Source: an uncultured Eubacteriales bacterium (lineage in GTDB: Bacteria > Bacillota > Clostridia > Oscillospirales > Oscillospiraceae). From it: a stretch of DNA of 27,948 nucleotides. The stretch spans positions 1 to 27,948 of the forward strand of contig URTG01000004.1 of the NCBI GenBank assembly GCA_900550705.1, given 5' to 3'. The notes under the pieces are model-generated. The model made no database searches, had not been told where the DNA came from, and was given only the letters and a program-made list of their open reading frames with translations. Below, piece by piece: positions 1 through 7,627 of the stretch. The position numbers and the translations under genes are program-made. Numbering within the stretch: the first letter of the stretch is position 1; each line of letters starts with the position of its first letter.

Positions 1-141
1 GGGGAAGGTGGCGCGGGCGAAGCCCGTGACGGATGAGGGGAACGCCAAGGAGCTTTGCCGCTCTTAGTCGAAACCGCTCACTTGTCGATAGCCTTCCCCT
101 CATCCGCCCCCTGCGGGGGCACCTTCCCCCAGGGGAAGGCT
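1..141. repeat. Small palindrome-ended repeat (MITE/REP-like), copy 1, cut by window edge
   Basis: This stretch matches the reverse complement of 10274-10425 over nearly its whole length. Shared blocks include the GCGGGCGAAGCCCG hairpin, the GACGGATGAGGGG block, a GTCGAAACCG core, CCCCTCATCCGCC and the CTGCGGGGGCACC block. The right end (about 122-139) is a near-perfect palindrome, CCTTCCCC-CA-GGGGAAGG. The matching left terminal palindrome would lie mostly outside the window, so this copy is incomplete here. It holds no coding capacity and ends 6 bases from the stop codon of the minus-strand gene at 148-840. That it is a non-autonomous mobile element is inferred from two copies with matching ends. 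Confidence 0.75.
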
Positions 142-147
142 GATTGC

Positions 148-840
148 TCAATTCTCCCCCCGCTCCGGCAGCGGCTCCGTGCAGACCTTTTCCAGCTCGG
201 CAAAGGCATCCTCCTGGCGGCCCAACAGGGCGTTGACCTGGTCCAGGCACTCGCCGGCGCGATTCAGCTGGTCCCCGGCGTGGGTGACGGCGGCCTCCAC
301 CTGGCTGCGGAGGTGGTCGTACTCCCGGTTGATCTTCTGGAGCCACTGCTCCAGCTGGGCGCGGAGCTGCTGGGCCTCCCGGTCCGCCTGGTCCTCCACG
401 GCGCGGGCGCGCTGATGGGCGCGGAGCTCCACGCCGGCGGTGCGGTCCTTGATGGCGGTGTAGGCCGAGGCGTCGGCGGCCAGGGCGTCGGCCCGCTGCT
501 CGGCCTGGGTCCGGGCCTGGCGGCTCTCGGCCAGCTGGCGGTCCAGCTCCTCCTGGTTCAGCTCCAGCTCGGCAATGCGGTCCTCCAGCTCCTTCTGGTC
601 GCCCAGGGCGCGGTCCCGCTCCTGGGTCAGCGTCTGGGCCTGCTCCTCCAGCTCCTTCACCCGGGCGCGGAGGGTCTCGGCGTCCTTGGCGGCCTCGTCC
701 CGGCTCTGCTCCGCCTGGGCCAGCTGGTCCCGGAGAGACTGCTCCCGGGCCGCCGCCTCCTGGGCGGTCTTCTCCACATAGTCCAGCACGTCCTGCCGGT
801 TGAAGCCGCCCACTGCGGCCTTGCGGAAGGGATGATCCAT
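148..840 (-). CDS. DivIVA-like coiled-coil protein
   Basis: The 230-residue product opens with a short DivIVA-type motif (GGFNRQDVLDYVE, residues 11-23). This is the membrane-targeting and dimerisation signature of DivIVA/GpsB-like proteins, which sit at curved membranes and organise division or cell-wall machinery. Almost everything after residue 25 is a predicted coiled coil rich in Glu, Gln, Arg and Ala. There is no signal peptide or membrane helix. The ATG at 840 is chosen because CTCCTC at 849-854 reads GAGGAG on the coding strand with 8-base spacing. A sigma-A promoter lies at 897-925. The gene is monocistronic, with a repeat element directly after its stop. Only the short N-terminal motif supports the family call; the rest could be any coiled-coil cytoskeletal-type protein. 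It diverges from the methyltransferase gene. Confidence 0.65.
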   Translation of the reverse strand: MDHPFRKAAVGGFNRQDVLDYVEKTAQEAAAREQSLRDQLAQAEQSRDEAAKDAETLRARVKELEEQAQTLTQERDRALGDQKELEDRIAELELNQEELDRQLAESRQARTQAEQRADALAADASAYTAIKDRTAGVELRAHQRARAVEDQADREAQQLRAQLEQWLQKINREYDHLRSQVEAAVTHAGDQLNRAGECLDQVNALLGRQEDAFAELEKVCTEPLPERGEN

Positions 841-896
841 GGCAATGGCTCCTCTCTCGCGCCCTTGTGGGGCGCGCTCGTCAATAATCGGCAGTT

Positions 897-925
897 ATTT
901 TATCACACTCCCAGGGGCATTTCAA
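897..925 (-). promoter_or_regulatory. Sigma-A promoter of the DivIVA-like gene
   Basis: Read on the minus strand, TTGAAA (920-925) and TAAAAT (897-902) are separated by exactly 17 bases. Transcription would start near 890, giving a leader of about 50 nt before the ATG at 840. Confidence 0.75.
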
Positions 926-937
926 TCCAGCTTGGCA

Positions 938-960
938 AAAAAGCGGCGAAGCCACTTTTT
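938..960. other. AT-flanked stem-loop between divergent promoters
   Basis: AAAAAGCGGC (938-947) and GCCACTTTTT (951-960) pair around a GAA loop with one wobble. The A and T flanks make it look like an intrinsic terminator on both strands. It lies between the promoters at 897-925 and 1012-1040, so it terminates neither known transcript. The remaining non-coding sequence of this 841-1141 gap holds the two promoters and their leaders. Confidence 0.4.
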
Positions 961-1011
961 CGACAGCCTGAATCATTTCCCCGGAAAAGGCACAAAAATC
1001 CCGCAAATTCA

Positions 1012-1040
1012 TTGACGGGAACGGGGTAGAATGGTATACT
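1012..1040 (+). promoter_or_regulatory. Sigma-A promoter of the methyltransferase/ecf cluster
   Basis: TTGACG (1012-1017) and TATACT (1035-1040) are spaced by 17 bases. The predicted start near 1047 leaves a GC-rich leader of about 95 nt before the ATG at 1142. This is the only clear promoter seen upstream of the + strand genes through cvpA. Confidence 0.8.
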
Positions 1041-1141
1041 GTCATAGTTTTAAGAACTTTTCTTTTTTCCCGCCCCCGGCGGTTTTCCCCGTGCGGGACC
1101 CCGGGGCGCGGGTGCAGCTTCAAGAGATAAGGAGTGCCGTT

Positions 1142-2008
1142 ATGTGGCTGTCTGATCAATGGCAGGATTATGAGCTCATCGACTGCGGGCGCGGGGAAAA
1201 GCTGGAGCGCTGGGGCGACCAGCTCCTGGTCCGGCCCGACCCCCAGGCCATCTGGAATACCCCCCGGAATCACCGGGGCTGGAAGCGCAACGCGGGCCGC
1301 TACGCCCGCTCCTCCACCGGCGGCGGACAGTGGCAGAACAAGTCCATGCCCGAGCGGTGGACCGTGTCCTATGGCGACTTGACCTTTAACATCAAGCCCA
1401 TGAACTTTAAGCACACCGGCCTGTTCCCCGAGCAGGCCGCCAACTGGGACTTTGCCCGGGAGCAGATCAAAAAGGCCGGGCGGCCCATCAGCGTGCTGAA
1501 CCTGTTCGCCTACACCGGCGGGGCCACCGTGGCCTGCGCCGCCGCCGGGGCCAGCGTGTGCCATGTGGATGCGGCCAAGGGCATGGTCCAGTGGGCCAGG
1601 GAGAACGCCAAAAGCTCCGGCCTGGAGGAGGCCCCCATCCGCTGGATCGTGGACGACTGCGCCAAATTCGTGGAGCGGGAAATTCGCCGGGGCCGGAGGT
1701 ACGACGCCATCATCATGGACCCCCCGTCCTATGGCCGAGGCCCCACCGGCGAGGTGTGGAAGCTGGAGGAGAGCCTGTATCCCTTTGTGGAGCTGGTGTC
1801 CGGCGTGCTGTCGGACGACCCGCTGTTCCTCATTCTGAACTCCTATACCACCGGCCTGGCCCCCAGCGTGGTCACTTACATTCTGGAGACCCTGATCTCC
1901 AAAAAATACGGCGGGCACACCGAGTCTCAGGAGCTGGGGCTTCCCGTCACCGAGAGCGGCCTGGCTCTGCCCTGCGGCGCCACCGGCCGCTGGGTGGCCT
2001 CCCGCTGA
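1142..2008 (+). CDS. Class I SAM-dependent methyltransferase (COG1092/RlmI-like)
   Basis: The 288-residue product carries a Rossmann-type methyltransferase fold. The SAM-binding motif I is VLNLFAYTGGATVA (118-131), with the acidic D143 after the next strand. The motif IV DPPSYGRG is at 193-200, the form typical of the RlmI/YccW group that methylates rRNA bases. The N-terminal PUA RNA-binding domain of RlmI is absent; instead about 110 residues of a short beta-rich region precede the fold. An open frame extends upstream to 1031, but the ATG at 1142 is preferred because AAGGAG at 1129-1134 sits 7 bases before it and the promoter lies at 1012-1040. ecfA1 follows after 23 bases, so co-transcription is likely. 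Substrate is inferred to be rRNA but not shown. Confidence 0.85.
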   Translation: MWLSDQWQDYELIDCGRGEKLERWGDQLLVRPDPQAIWNTPRNHRGWKRNAGRYARSSTGGGQWQNKSMPERWTVSYGDLTFNIKPMNFKHTGLFPEQAANWDFAREQIKKAGRPISVLNLFAYTGGATVACAAAGASVCHVDAAKGMVQWARENAKSSGLEEAPIRWIVDDCAKFVEREIRRGRRYDAIIMDPPSYGRGPTGEVWKLEESLYPFVELVSGVLSDDPLFLILNSYTTGLAPSVVTYILETLISKKYGGHTESQELGLPVTESGLALPCGATGRWVASR

Positions 2009-2031
2009 GCGCATGAGAGGGGAACAATGCT

Positions 2032-2889
2032 ATGAATGAACCAATTCTCCGCACCCAGGACCTGCATTTCTCCTATCCCGCCGCCGACGGCGCCCCGTCC
2101 CTGGTGCTGGACGGGGTGGACCTGACCATAGAGGATGGCTCCTTCGTGGCCGTTCTGGGCCACAACGGCTCGGGAAAATCCACCCTGGCCAAGCATCTGA
2201 ACGCCATTCTGCTGCCCTCCGGCGGCGCGGTGTATGTCAGCGGCATCCCCACCACCGATGAGGACCGCCTGCTGGACATCCGCCGCACCGTGGGCATGGT
2301 GTTCCAGAACCCGGACAACCAGATCGTCGCCAACGTGGTGGAGGAGGACGTGGCCTTCGCCCCGGAGAACCTGGGGGTCCCCTCCGACGAGATCCGCCGA
2401 CGGGTGGACGACGCCCTGAAGGCCGTGGGAATGTATGAATTCCGGGAGCACGCCCCCCATCTGCTGTCCGGCGGACAGAAGCAGCGGGTGGCCATCGCCG
2501 GAGTCATCGCCATGCAGCCCCGCTGCATCGTACTGGACGAGCCTACCGCTATGCTGGACCCCATCGGCCGGGCGGACGTGCTGCGGACCATCAAAACGCT
2601 GAACCGCACCCGGGGCGTCACCGTGGTGCTCATCACCCACCACATGGACGAGGCCGCCCAGGCCGACCGCCTGGTGGTCATGGCCCGGGGCAAGGTGGTG
2701 GCCGACGGGGCCCCCAAGGAGGTCTTCCAGGACGTGGAGGGTCTGCGGGCCGTGGGCCTCACCGTCCCCCAGACCACGGAGCTGCTGTGGGAGCTGCGGC
2801 AGGAGGGTCTGCCCCTCCCCCTGGACGCCCTCAGCGACGAGGAGTGCGCCCAGGCGCTGTATGACCTGCTGGCCCGCCGGGCGGGCTGA
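2032..2889 (+). CDS. ecfA1: Energy-coupling factor transporter ATPase EcfA1
   Basis: This is one of the two ATPases of a group II ECF transporter, which powers vitamin or metal uptake through exchangeable S components. The 285 residues hold a full ABC ATPase set: Walker A GHNGSGKST (43-51), Q-loop FQNP (91-94), signature LSGGQ (145-149), Walker B CIVLDEP (165-171) and the switch His in THH (about 203). The C-terminal 70 residues form the CbiO/EcfA-type extension. AGAGGGG at 2017-2023 is the likely ribosome binding site. It begins the ecfA1-ecfA2-ecfT block, which in Firmicutes is commonly followed by truA, as here. No S component lies in the window, so the transported substrates cannot be named. 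Confidence 0.95.
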   Translation: MNEPILRTQDLHFSYPAADGAPSLVLDGVDLTIEDGSFVAVLGHNGSGKSTLAKHLNAILLPSGGAVYVSGIPTTDEDRLLDIRRTVGMVFQNPDNQIVANVVEEDVAFAPENLGVPSDEIRRRVDDALKAVGMYEFREHAPHLLSGGQKQRVAIAGVIAMQPRCIVLDEPTAMLDPIGRADVLRTIKTLNRTRGVTVVLITHHMDEAAQADRLVVMARGKVVADGAPKEVFQDVEGLRAVGLTVPQTTELLWELRQEGLPLPLDALSDEECAQALYDLLARRAG

Positions 2890-2966
2890 TCCTCCCACCT
2901 CACCTATTGTCCCATGGGTACGACCCCCCGCGGGGCGTGCACCGCTGACCAGAAGGAAGGACGTCC

Positions 2967-3836
2967 ATGAACACCATCATTGAAACCAAGCAGCTCACCC
3001 ACATCTACTCCGCCGGTACCCCCTTTGAGCGGGGGGCCTTGGTGGATGTGGACTTTTCTGCCTATGAGGGGGAATACCTGGGCATCATCGGCCATACCGG
3101 CTCGGGCAAGTCCACCCTGATCCAGCACCTGAACGGCCTGCTCAAGCCCACCTCCGGCCAGGTGCTCTACCAGGGGGAGGACATCTGGTCCGACCCCAAG
3201 CGCACCCGCCGCACCCGCTTTCAGGTGGGGCTGGTGTTCCAGTATCCCGAATACCAGCTCTTTGAGGAGACCATCTACAAGGACATCGCCTTCGGCCCCC
3301 GGAACATGGGCCTGGACGAGAAGGAGATCGACCGCCGGGTCCGGGAGGCCGCCTACTTTGTGGGCCTGCGGGACGACCAGCTCCAGCGCTCCCCCTTTGA
3401 GCTGTCCGGCGGCCAGAAGCGCCGGGTGGCCATCGCCGGGGTCATCGCCATGGAGCCAAAGGTGCTTATCCTGGACGAGCCTACCGCCGGGCTGGACCCG
3501 GTGGGCGTGGAGTCCATCCTGGGCAACATCCGGGACTACCACCAGTTCCACAACGCCACCATCATCCTGGTGTCCCACTCCATGGAGGAGGTGGCCCGCA
3601 CCGTAGACCGCCTGGTGGTGGTGAACGACGGGCACATCCCCTTCCAGGGTCCCCCCCGGGAGGTCTTCCGGCACGGAGACGAGCTGGAGGCCATGGGCCT
3701 GGGCGTGCCCCAGATGACCCGGGTGTTCCACCGGCTCCGGGCCATGGGGGTGGACATCGACCCCTCGGTCTATACCATCCAGCAGGCCAAGGCCGTCCTG
3801 CTGGACAAGCTGGGCCGCAGCAAGGAGGTGGGGTAA
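2967..3836 (+). CDS. ecfA2: Energy-coupling factor transporter ATPase EcfA2
   Basis: This is the second, non-identical ATPase of the ECF module, 289 residues. Motifs are Walker A GHTGSGKST (42-50), Q-loop FQYP (91-94), signature LSGGQ (146-150), Walker B VLILDEP (166-172) and switch His H204. It is expected to heterodimerise with EcfA1 and bind EcfT coupling helices on the cytoplasmic face. It starts 77 bases after ecfA1; that gap holds a small GC hairpin around CCCCGCGGGG and an AAGGAAGGA ribosome binding site. Its last codons contain AAGGAGG (3822-3828), which serves as the ribosome binding site of ecfT, whose ATG directly follows the TAA. Confidence 0.95.
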   Translation: MNTIIETKQLTHIYSAGTPFERGALVDVDFSAYEGEYLGIIGHTGSGKSTLIQHLNGLLKPTSGQVLYQGEDIWSDPKRTRRTRFQVGLVFQYPEYQLFEETIYKDIAFGPRNMGLDEKEIDRRVREAAYFVGLRDDQLQRSPFELSGGQKRRVAIAGVIAMEPKVLILDEPTAGLDPVGVESILGNIRDYHQFHNATIILVSHSMEEVARTVDRLVVVNDGHIPFQGPPREVFRHGDELEAMGLGVPQMTRVFHRLRAMGVDIDPSVYTIQQAKAVLLDKLGRSKEVG

Positions 3837-4646
3837 ATGGCGCTGAAGGACATTACCCTGGGGCAGTATTTCCCCGGGCACTCCCTGGTGCATAAGCTGG
3901 ACCCCCGCACCAAGCTCCTCGCCGTGGTGCTGTATATCGTCGCCCTGTTCCTGGCCAAGTCCTTTGTCACCTACGGGGTGATGTTCCTGGTGCTGAGCCT
4001 GTCCATCGCCGTGTCCAAGGTCCCGCTGAAGTCCATTCTCCGGGGGCTGAAGCCGGTGCTGTTCATCGCCGTATTCACTGCGGTGCTCAACCTGTTTTAC
4101 ACGCCGGGCACCCATGTGCTGGTCCGCCTCTGGATCTTCACCATCACCATGGAGGGCGTGCTCCAGGCCTTCTTTATGGTCACCCGCATTATGATGCTGA
4201 TTACCGGCACCTTCCTGCTGACCTATACCACCTCCCCCATTCTGCTGACCGACGGGCTGGAGGCCCTGCTGGGGCCGCTGAAGAAGGTCAAGGTCCCCGT
4301 CCACGAGCTGGCGATGATGATGTCCATCGCCCTGCGCTTCATCCCTACCCTCATCGAGGAGACGGACAAGATTATGTCCGCCCAGCGGGCCAGGGGCGCG
4401 GACTTCGAGAGCGGCAATCTCATGCAGCGGGCCAAGGCCCTGGTGCCCCTGCTGGTGCCCCTGTTCATCTCTGCCTTCCGGCGGGCGGATGAGCTGGCGG
4501 TGGCCATGGAGTGCCGCTGCTACCACGGCGGCGAGGGCCGCACTCGTCTGCGCCAGCTGCGTTACGCCGCCCGGGATTGGCTGACCCTGGGCTTCTTCCT
4601 GGCAATCACGGTGCTGGTGGGTGTGCTGGCCCGGTTCGGGCTGTGA
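3837..4646 (+). CDS. ecfT: Energy-coupling factor transporter transmembrane protein EcfT
   Basis: This is the membrane scaffold of the ECF transporter that links the ATPase pair to S components. The 269-residue product has several hydrophobic helices (about 27-60, 73-88, 99-130, 154-170, 248-266). Two Arg-containing coupling motifs typical of EcfT are visible: AQRARGAD (182-189) and the ECRCYHGGEGRTR region (225-237). The start abuts the ecfA2 stop with no gap (TAAATG), and its ribosome binding site is inside ecfA2, so translational coupling is expected. truA follows after 11 bases. Confidence 0.93.
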   Translation: MALKDITLGQYFPGHSLVHKLDPRTKLLAVVLYIVALFLAKSFVTYGVMFLVLSLSIAVSKVPLKSILRGLKPVLFIAVFTAVLNLFYTPGTHVLVRLWIFTITMEGVLQAFFMVTRIMMLITGTFLLTYTTSPILLTDGLEALLGPLKKVKVPVHELAMMMSIALRFIPTLIEETDKIMSAQRARGADFESGNLMQRAKALVPLLVPLFISAFRRADELAVAMECRCYHGGEGRTRLRQLRYAARDWLTLGFFLAITVLVGVLARFGL

Positions 4647-4657
4647 CGGAGGGTTTT

Positions 4658-5413
4658 ATGGAAGAACGGAACATCGCCCTGCGCCTGATGTACAACGGCA
4701 CGGCCTACCACGGCTGGCAGGTGCAGAAAAACGCCGTCACCGTGGCCGAGACCCTGGAAAAGGCCCTGTCCACCGTGGTCTGTCACCCGGTGAAATGCAC
4801 CGGCGCGGGCCGGACGGATGCCGGAGTCCACGCGGAGACCTACATCGCCAACTTCCGCACCACCTCCTCCATCCCCTGCGACCGCATCCCCCTGGCGGTG
4901 AACACCCGTCTGCCCGACGACATTGTGGTGGTCAAGGCCACCCAGGTGCCCATGGAATTCAACGCCATCGGCTCCTGCCAGCGGAAGGAATACACCTACC
5001 GCATCTACAATTCCCGCCTGGGCAACCCCTTCTATGTGAATCGGGCCTGGTTCTATCCCAAGCGGCTGGACGAGGCGGTCATGCAGCAGGCGGCGGACCA
5101 GTTCGTGGGCACCCACGACTTCCGCGCCGTCCGCTCTGTGGGGACGGAGACCCGCACCACCGTCCGCACCGTCTATTACTTCGACATCACCCGCACCGGC
5201 GATTTGATTGAGTGCCGGGTGTGCGCCAACGGCTTTCTTTACAACATGGTCCGGGCCATGGTGGGCACGGTGATTTACGCCGCCGAGGGCAAGCTGCTGC
5301 CCCAGGACATCCCCGTCATTTTAGAGTCGGGCAACCGCACCCTGGCCGGACCCACCGCCCCGCCGGGGGGACTGTATATGACCCGGCTGTGGTATGAGGA
5401 GGCCGTCCTTTGA
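4658..5413 (+). CDS. truA: tRNA pseudouridine(38-40) synthase TruA
   Basis: The enzyme isomerises uridines 38-40 in the tRNA anticodon arm. The product is 251 residues, close to the usual family length. The catalytic Asp lies in GAGRTDAGVHA (D54), and later family features include the YTYRIYN segment and the GFLYNMVRAMVG block near the C terminus. The frame is open upstream to 4511 inside ecfT, but the ATG at 4658 has GGAGGG at 4648-4653 and gives the expected N terminus (RNIALRLMYNGTAYHGW). The spacing of 4 bases is tight. It lies 11 bases after ecfT, a common Firmicute arrangement. Confidence 0.95.
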   Translation: MEERNIALRLMYNGTAYHGWQVQKNAVTVAETLEKALSTVVCHPVKCTGAGRTDAGVHAETYIANFRTTSSIPCDRIPLAVNTRLPDDIVVVKATQVPMEFNAIGSCQRKEYTYRIYNSRLGNPFYVNRAWFYPKRLDEAVMQQAADQFVGTHDFRAVRSVGTETRTTVRTVYYFDITRTGDLIECRVCANGFLYNMVRAMVGTVIYAAEGKLLPQDIPVILESGNRTLAGPTAPPGGLYMTRLWYEEAVL

Positions 5414-5422
5414 CCCACCGCT

Positions 5423-5455
5423 GACGTACCGCGGCCCCGCTGCCCCCGGTACGTC
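5423..5455 (+). other. Stem-loop between truA and the DUF5711-like gene
   Basis: GACGTACCG (5423-5431) and CGGTACGTC (5447-5455) are perfect inverted repeats around a 15-base GC-rich loop. There is no T-tract, so it is more likely an mRNA-stabilising or processing hairpin, or a weak pause, than an intrinsic terminator. Confidence 0.5.
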
Positions 5456-5476
5456 CTGGCTTAGAAAGGCGAATCC

Positions 5477-6631
5477 ATGAACGAAACTGCGCCCAAAAAA
5501 CCGAATCTGTTCCTCCGTCTGCTGGCCCTGCTGGTCACCGCCGCCCTGGTGGTGGGGGCGCTGCTGCTGGTGGTCTACCGCGACCGGTTCAATCTGGACG
5601 CGGTGAAGCGCTGGCTGTCTTACCGCACTCTGCAAACCAGCGACACCGGCGAGGCCGCGCCCTTCACCCATGCCGGGGGCGAGAAGTTCTCCGCCGCCTA
5701 TCTGGAGGACGGAATTCTGACCGCCTCCACCACCGGCGCCCACTACTACTCCTTCTCCGGCGCGGACTACGCCGAGGACATCCGGTCCATGGAAAACCCG
5801 GTGCTGTCCGCCTGTGCCAGGGCCGGTGTGGTCTACGATGCCGGGGGCGAGACCCTGGCCCTGTTCCGCAATGCCGAGGAGGCCCGCTCCATCAAGCTGG
5901 ACAGCGGCTCCCTGTTCTCCGCCCGGACCAACAACAGCGGCTGGATGGCCGTCACCGCCCAGCAGAGCGGGTATAAGGGGGCGGTCACCGTCTACAACAG
6001 CGCGGGCAAGGAGGTCATTCAGATTTTACTGTCCTCCACCTTCGCGGTGGATGCCGCCATCTCCCCGGACTGCAAGACCGTGGCGGTGGTCACCATCGGG
6101 CAGGAGAACGGCACCTTCTCCAGCAAGGTCCTGTTCTACCCGGTGAACAAGCAGGAGCCCCGGGCCCAGGCCAGCCTGGGCAATGCCGCCGTGCTGGACC
6201 TGGACTATGAGTCCGGCACCCTGTGGGCGGTGGGGGAGAATCAGCTGTCCATCGTCAGCGACAGCGACGGCTCCGTGCAGACCTACGCCTTCGACCGCAG
6301 CTATCTGAAGGGCTGCGCCCTGGGGGGGGACGGCTTCGCCCTGCTGCTTCTGGGCCGCTACCGGGCGGGCAGCGCCTCCCGGGCGCTGGTCATCGGCGGC
6401 GACGGGCTCGCGCTGGCCGAGCTGCCCCTGTCCAGCCAGGTGCTGGACTTCGACGCGGCGGGGAGCTACTGCTCTCTGCTCACCGGCAGCGCCCTGACCA
6501 TCTACACCAAGGACCTGGCCCAATACGCCCAGCTGGACTCCGTCCAGGGTGCCCGGACCACCGCCCTGTCCGCCGACGGCTCCGCCCTGCTGGCCGACGA
6601 CCAGGAGGTCTGGCTGTATATTCCCAGCTAA
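5477..6631 (+). CDS. Membrane-anchored DUF5711-like beta-propeller protein
   Basis: The 384-residue product has a short basic cytoplasmic N terminus, one hydrophobic helix (about 11-34) and a long extracytoplasmic portion. That portion shows repeated beta-strand blocks of about 40 residues ending in hydrophobic-aromatic patterns (for example LTASTTGAHYYSF, GAVTVYNSAGKEV, LSIVSDSDGSVQTYAF), which suggests a beta-propeller. Overall pattern and length resemble DUF5711-family proteins of clostridia, whose function is unknown. No catalytic motif is visible. The helix lacks a clear cleavage site, so it is probably a membrane anchor. The CvpA-like gene follows after about 95 bases on the same strand. 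The family name is from memory of the pattern; the topology is seen directly. Confidence 0.7.
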   Translation: MNETAPKKPNLFLRLLALLVTAALVVGALLLVVYRDRFNLDAVKRWLSYRTLQTSDTGEAAPFTHAGGEKFSAAYLEDGILTASTTGAHYYSFSGADYAEDIRSMENPVLSACARAGVVYDAGGETLALFRNAEEARSIKLDSGSLFSARTNNSGWMAVTAQQSGYKGAVTVYNSAGKEVIQILLSSTFAVDAAISPDCKTVAVVTIGQENGTFSSKVLFYPVNKQEPRAQASLGNAAVLDLDYESGTLWAVGENQLSIVSDSDGSVQTYAFDRSYLKGCALGGDGFALLLLGRYRAGSASRALVIGGDGLALAELPLSSQVLDFDAAGSYCSLLTGSALTIYTKDLAQYAQLDSVQGARTTALSADGSALLADDQEVWLYIPS

Positions 6632-6678
6632 ATGCCGCATTTTTCCCGCTTACTGGCATAAAATTTCGGTACGCCCCG

Positions 6679-6699
6679 CCCGCCCCCTGCGGGGGCGGG
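6679..6699 (+). other. GC-rich hairpin upstream of cvpA
   Basis: CCCGCCCCC (6679-6687) pairs perfectly with GGGGGCGGG (6691-6699) around TGC. No T-tract follows. The core CGCCCCCTGCGGGGGC also occurs inside the repeat at 1-141, so this may be a fragment of that element or coincidence. Confidence 0.5.
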
Positions 6700-6726
6700 G
6701 AATACGAAAAAATGGAGGAACCCTCT

Positions 6727-7404
6727 ATGGCTATGACCATTGACATTCTTATTGCCGTGATTTTAATCGTCACCACCGCCATGGGCTACCGGAAGGGCCT
6801 GGTGCTGACGCTGTGCGGCGTTCTGGCCGTGCTGGTGGCCCTTGTGGGGGCCAATGTGATCTCCGGTGCTCTGGCCGAGCCGGTGGCCAACGCCATCCAG
6901 CCCGCCTTGCAGCGCAGCATCCAGCGCCAGCTGGAGACCTCTCTGGCCGCCGCGGGCAGCGCCGCACTCCCCGCCGACCTGCCGCTGAACGAGCTGCTGG
7001 GGGCCATCCAGAGCTCCGGTCTGCTCCACGCCATCGGCGAGGCGTTCCAGTCCGCCGTGGCCCAGGGCCTTGCCCAGATCACCGGCACCGCCGCCCAGTC
7101 CCTGGCCCAGTACGCCGCCGTGCAGATCGCCCGGACGGTGCTGTTCGCCCTGTCCTTTGTCGCCATCTCCGCCGTCTGGTTTGTGCTGAGCCGGGCGCTG
7201 GACCTGGCCTGCAAGCTGCCGGTGCTGTCCACCCTGAACCGGTGGGCCGGGGCCGCCGTGGGCCTGGGGAAGGGGCTGGTGCTGGTGCTCATCCTCTGCT
7301 GGCTGGTGGCCGGCCGCCTGGTCACCCCGGAGGACATCGCCGGGAGCCATCTGCTGCGCTTCTTCTGCGCGGTGGACCCGTTTGTGACGCTGACTGCCGC
7401 GTGA
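6727..7404 (+). CDS. CvpA-family membrane protein
   Basis: The 225-residue protein has a CvpA-type plan. The N-terminal helix (TIDILIAVILIVTTAMGYRKG) with the YRKG turn is characteristic, followed by a second helix (about 26-46), a helical extracytoplasmic section rich in Ala and Gln (about 52-138), and two further helices (about 138-158 and 178-198). The frame is open upstream to 6223, but those residues are the wrong frame of the preceding gene. GGAGGA at 6714-6719 is 7 bases before the ATG at 6727; an ATG two codons later is also possible. CvpA proteins are linked to colicin V production in E. coli and to envelope functions elsewhere; the role here is unknown. No clear terminator follows. 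Confidence 0.8.
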   Translation: MAMTIDILIAVILIVTTAMGYRKGLVLTLCGVLAVLVALVGANVISGALAEPVANAIQPALQRSIQRQLETSLAAAGSAALPADLPLNELLGAIQSSGLLHAIGEAFQSAVAQGLAQITGTAAQSLAQYAAVQIARTVLFALSFVAISAVWFVLSRALDLACKLPVLSTLNRWAGAAVGLGKGLVLVLILCWLVAGRLVTPEDIAGSHLLRFFCAVDPFVTLTAA

Positions 7405-7430
7405 TTTCCCCCCGAAATTTCCTTGAGAAA

Positions 7431-7508
7431 CCGTAGGGGCGGCCTGTGGCCGCCCGCGATACCCGGCGCACCACCGAAACGGGCCGATGGGAACATCTGT
7501 CCCTACGG
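7431..7508. repeat. 78-bp inverted-repeat element (MITE-like)
   Basis: The element is bounded by CCGTAGGG (7431-7438) and CCCTACGG (7501-7508), perfect inverted repeats. A subterminal GGGCGGCC-TGT-GGCCGCCC palindrome lies just inside the left end. It has no coding potential and sits between cvpA and clpE. Only one copy is in the window, so its repeat nature is inferred from the structure. The rest of the 7405-7627 gap holds an AT-richer upstream region for clpE with a possible -10 (TATGAT, 7578-7583) but no convincing -35. Confidence 0.55.
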
Positions 7509-7627
7509 CGTGGAAAACAGTCCGGGCAAACAAGATTTGGAATCGAAATTATTCACCGGCAGTTCATATTTACGCGCTATGATACTCTCCGGAATTTGAT
7601 TTACCTACTCCAGGAAGGAGCGATTGT

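Noticed and set aside
2904..4526. A 540-codon minus-strand open frame opposite ecfA2-ecfT
   Set aside because: It spans two well-supported genes on the other strand and has the same Gly/His/Gln shadow composition.
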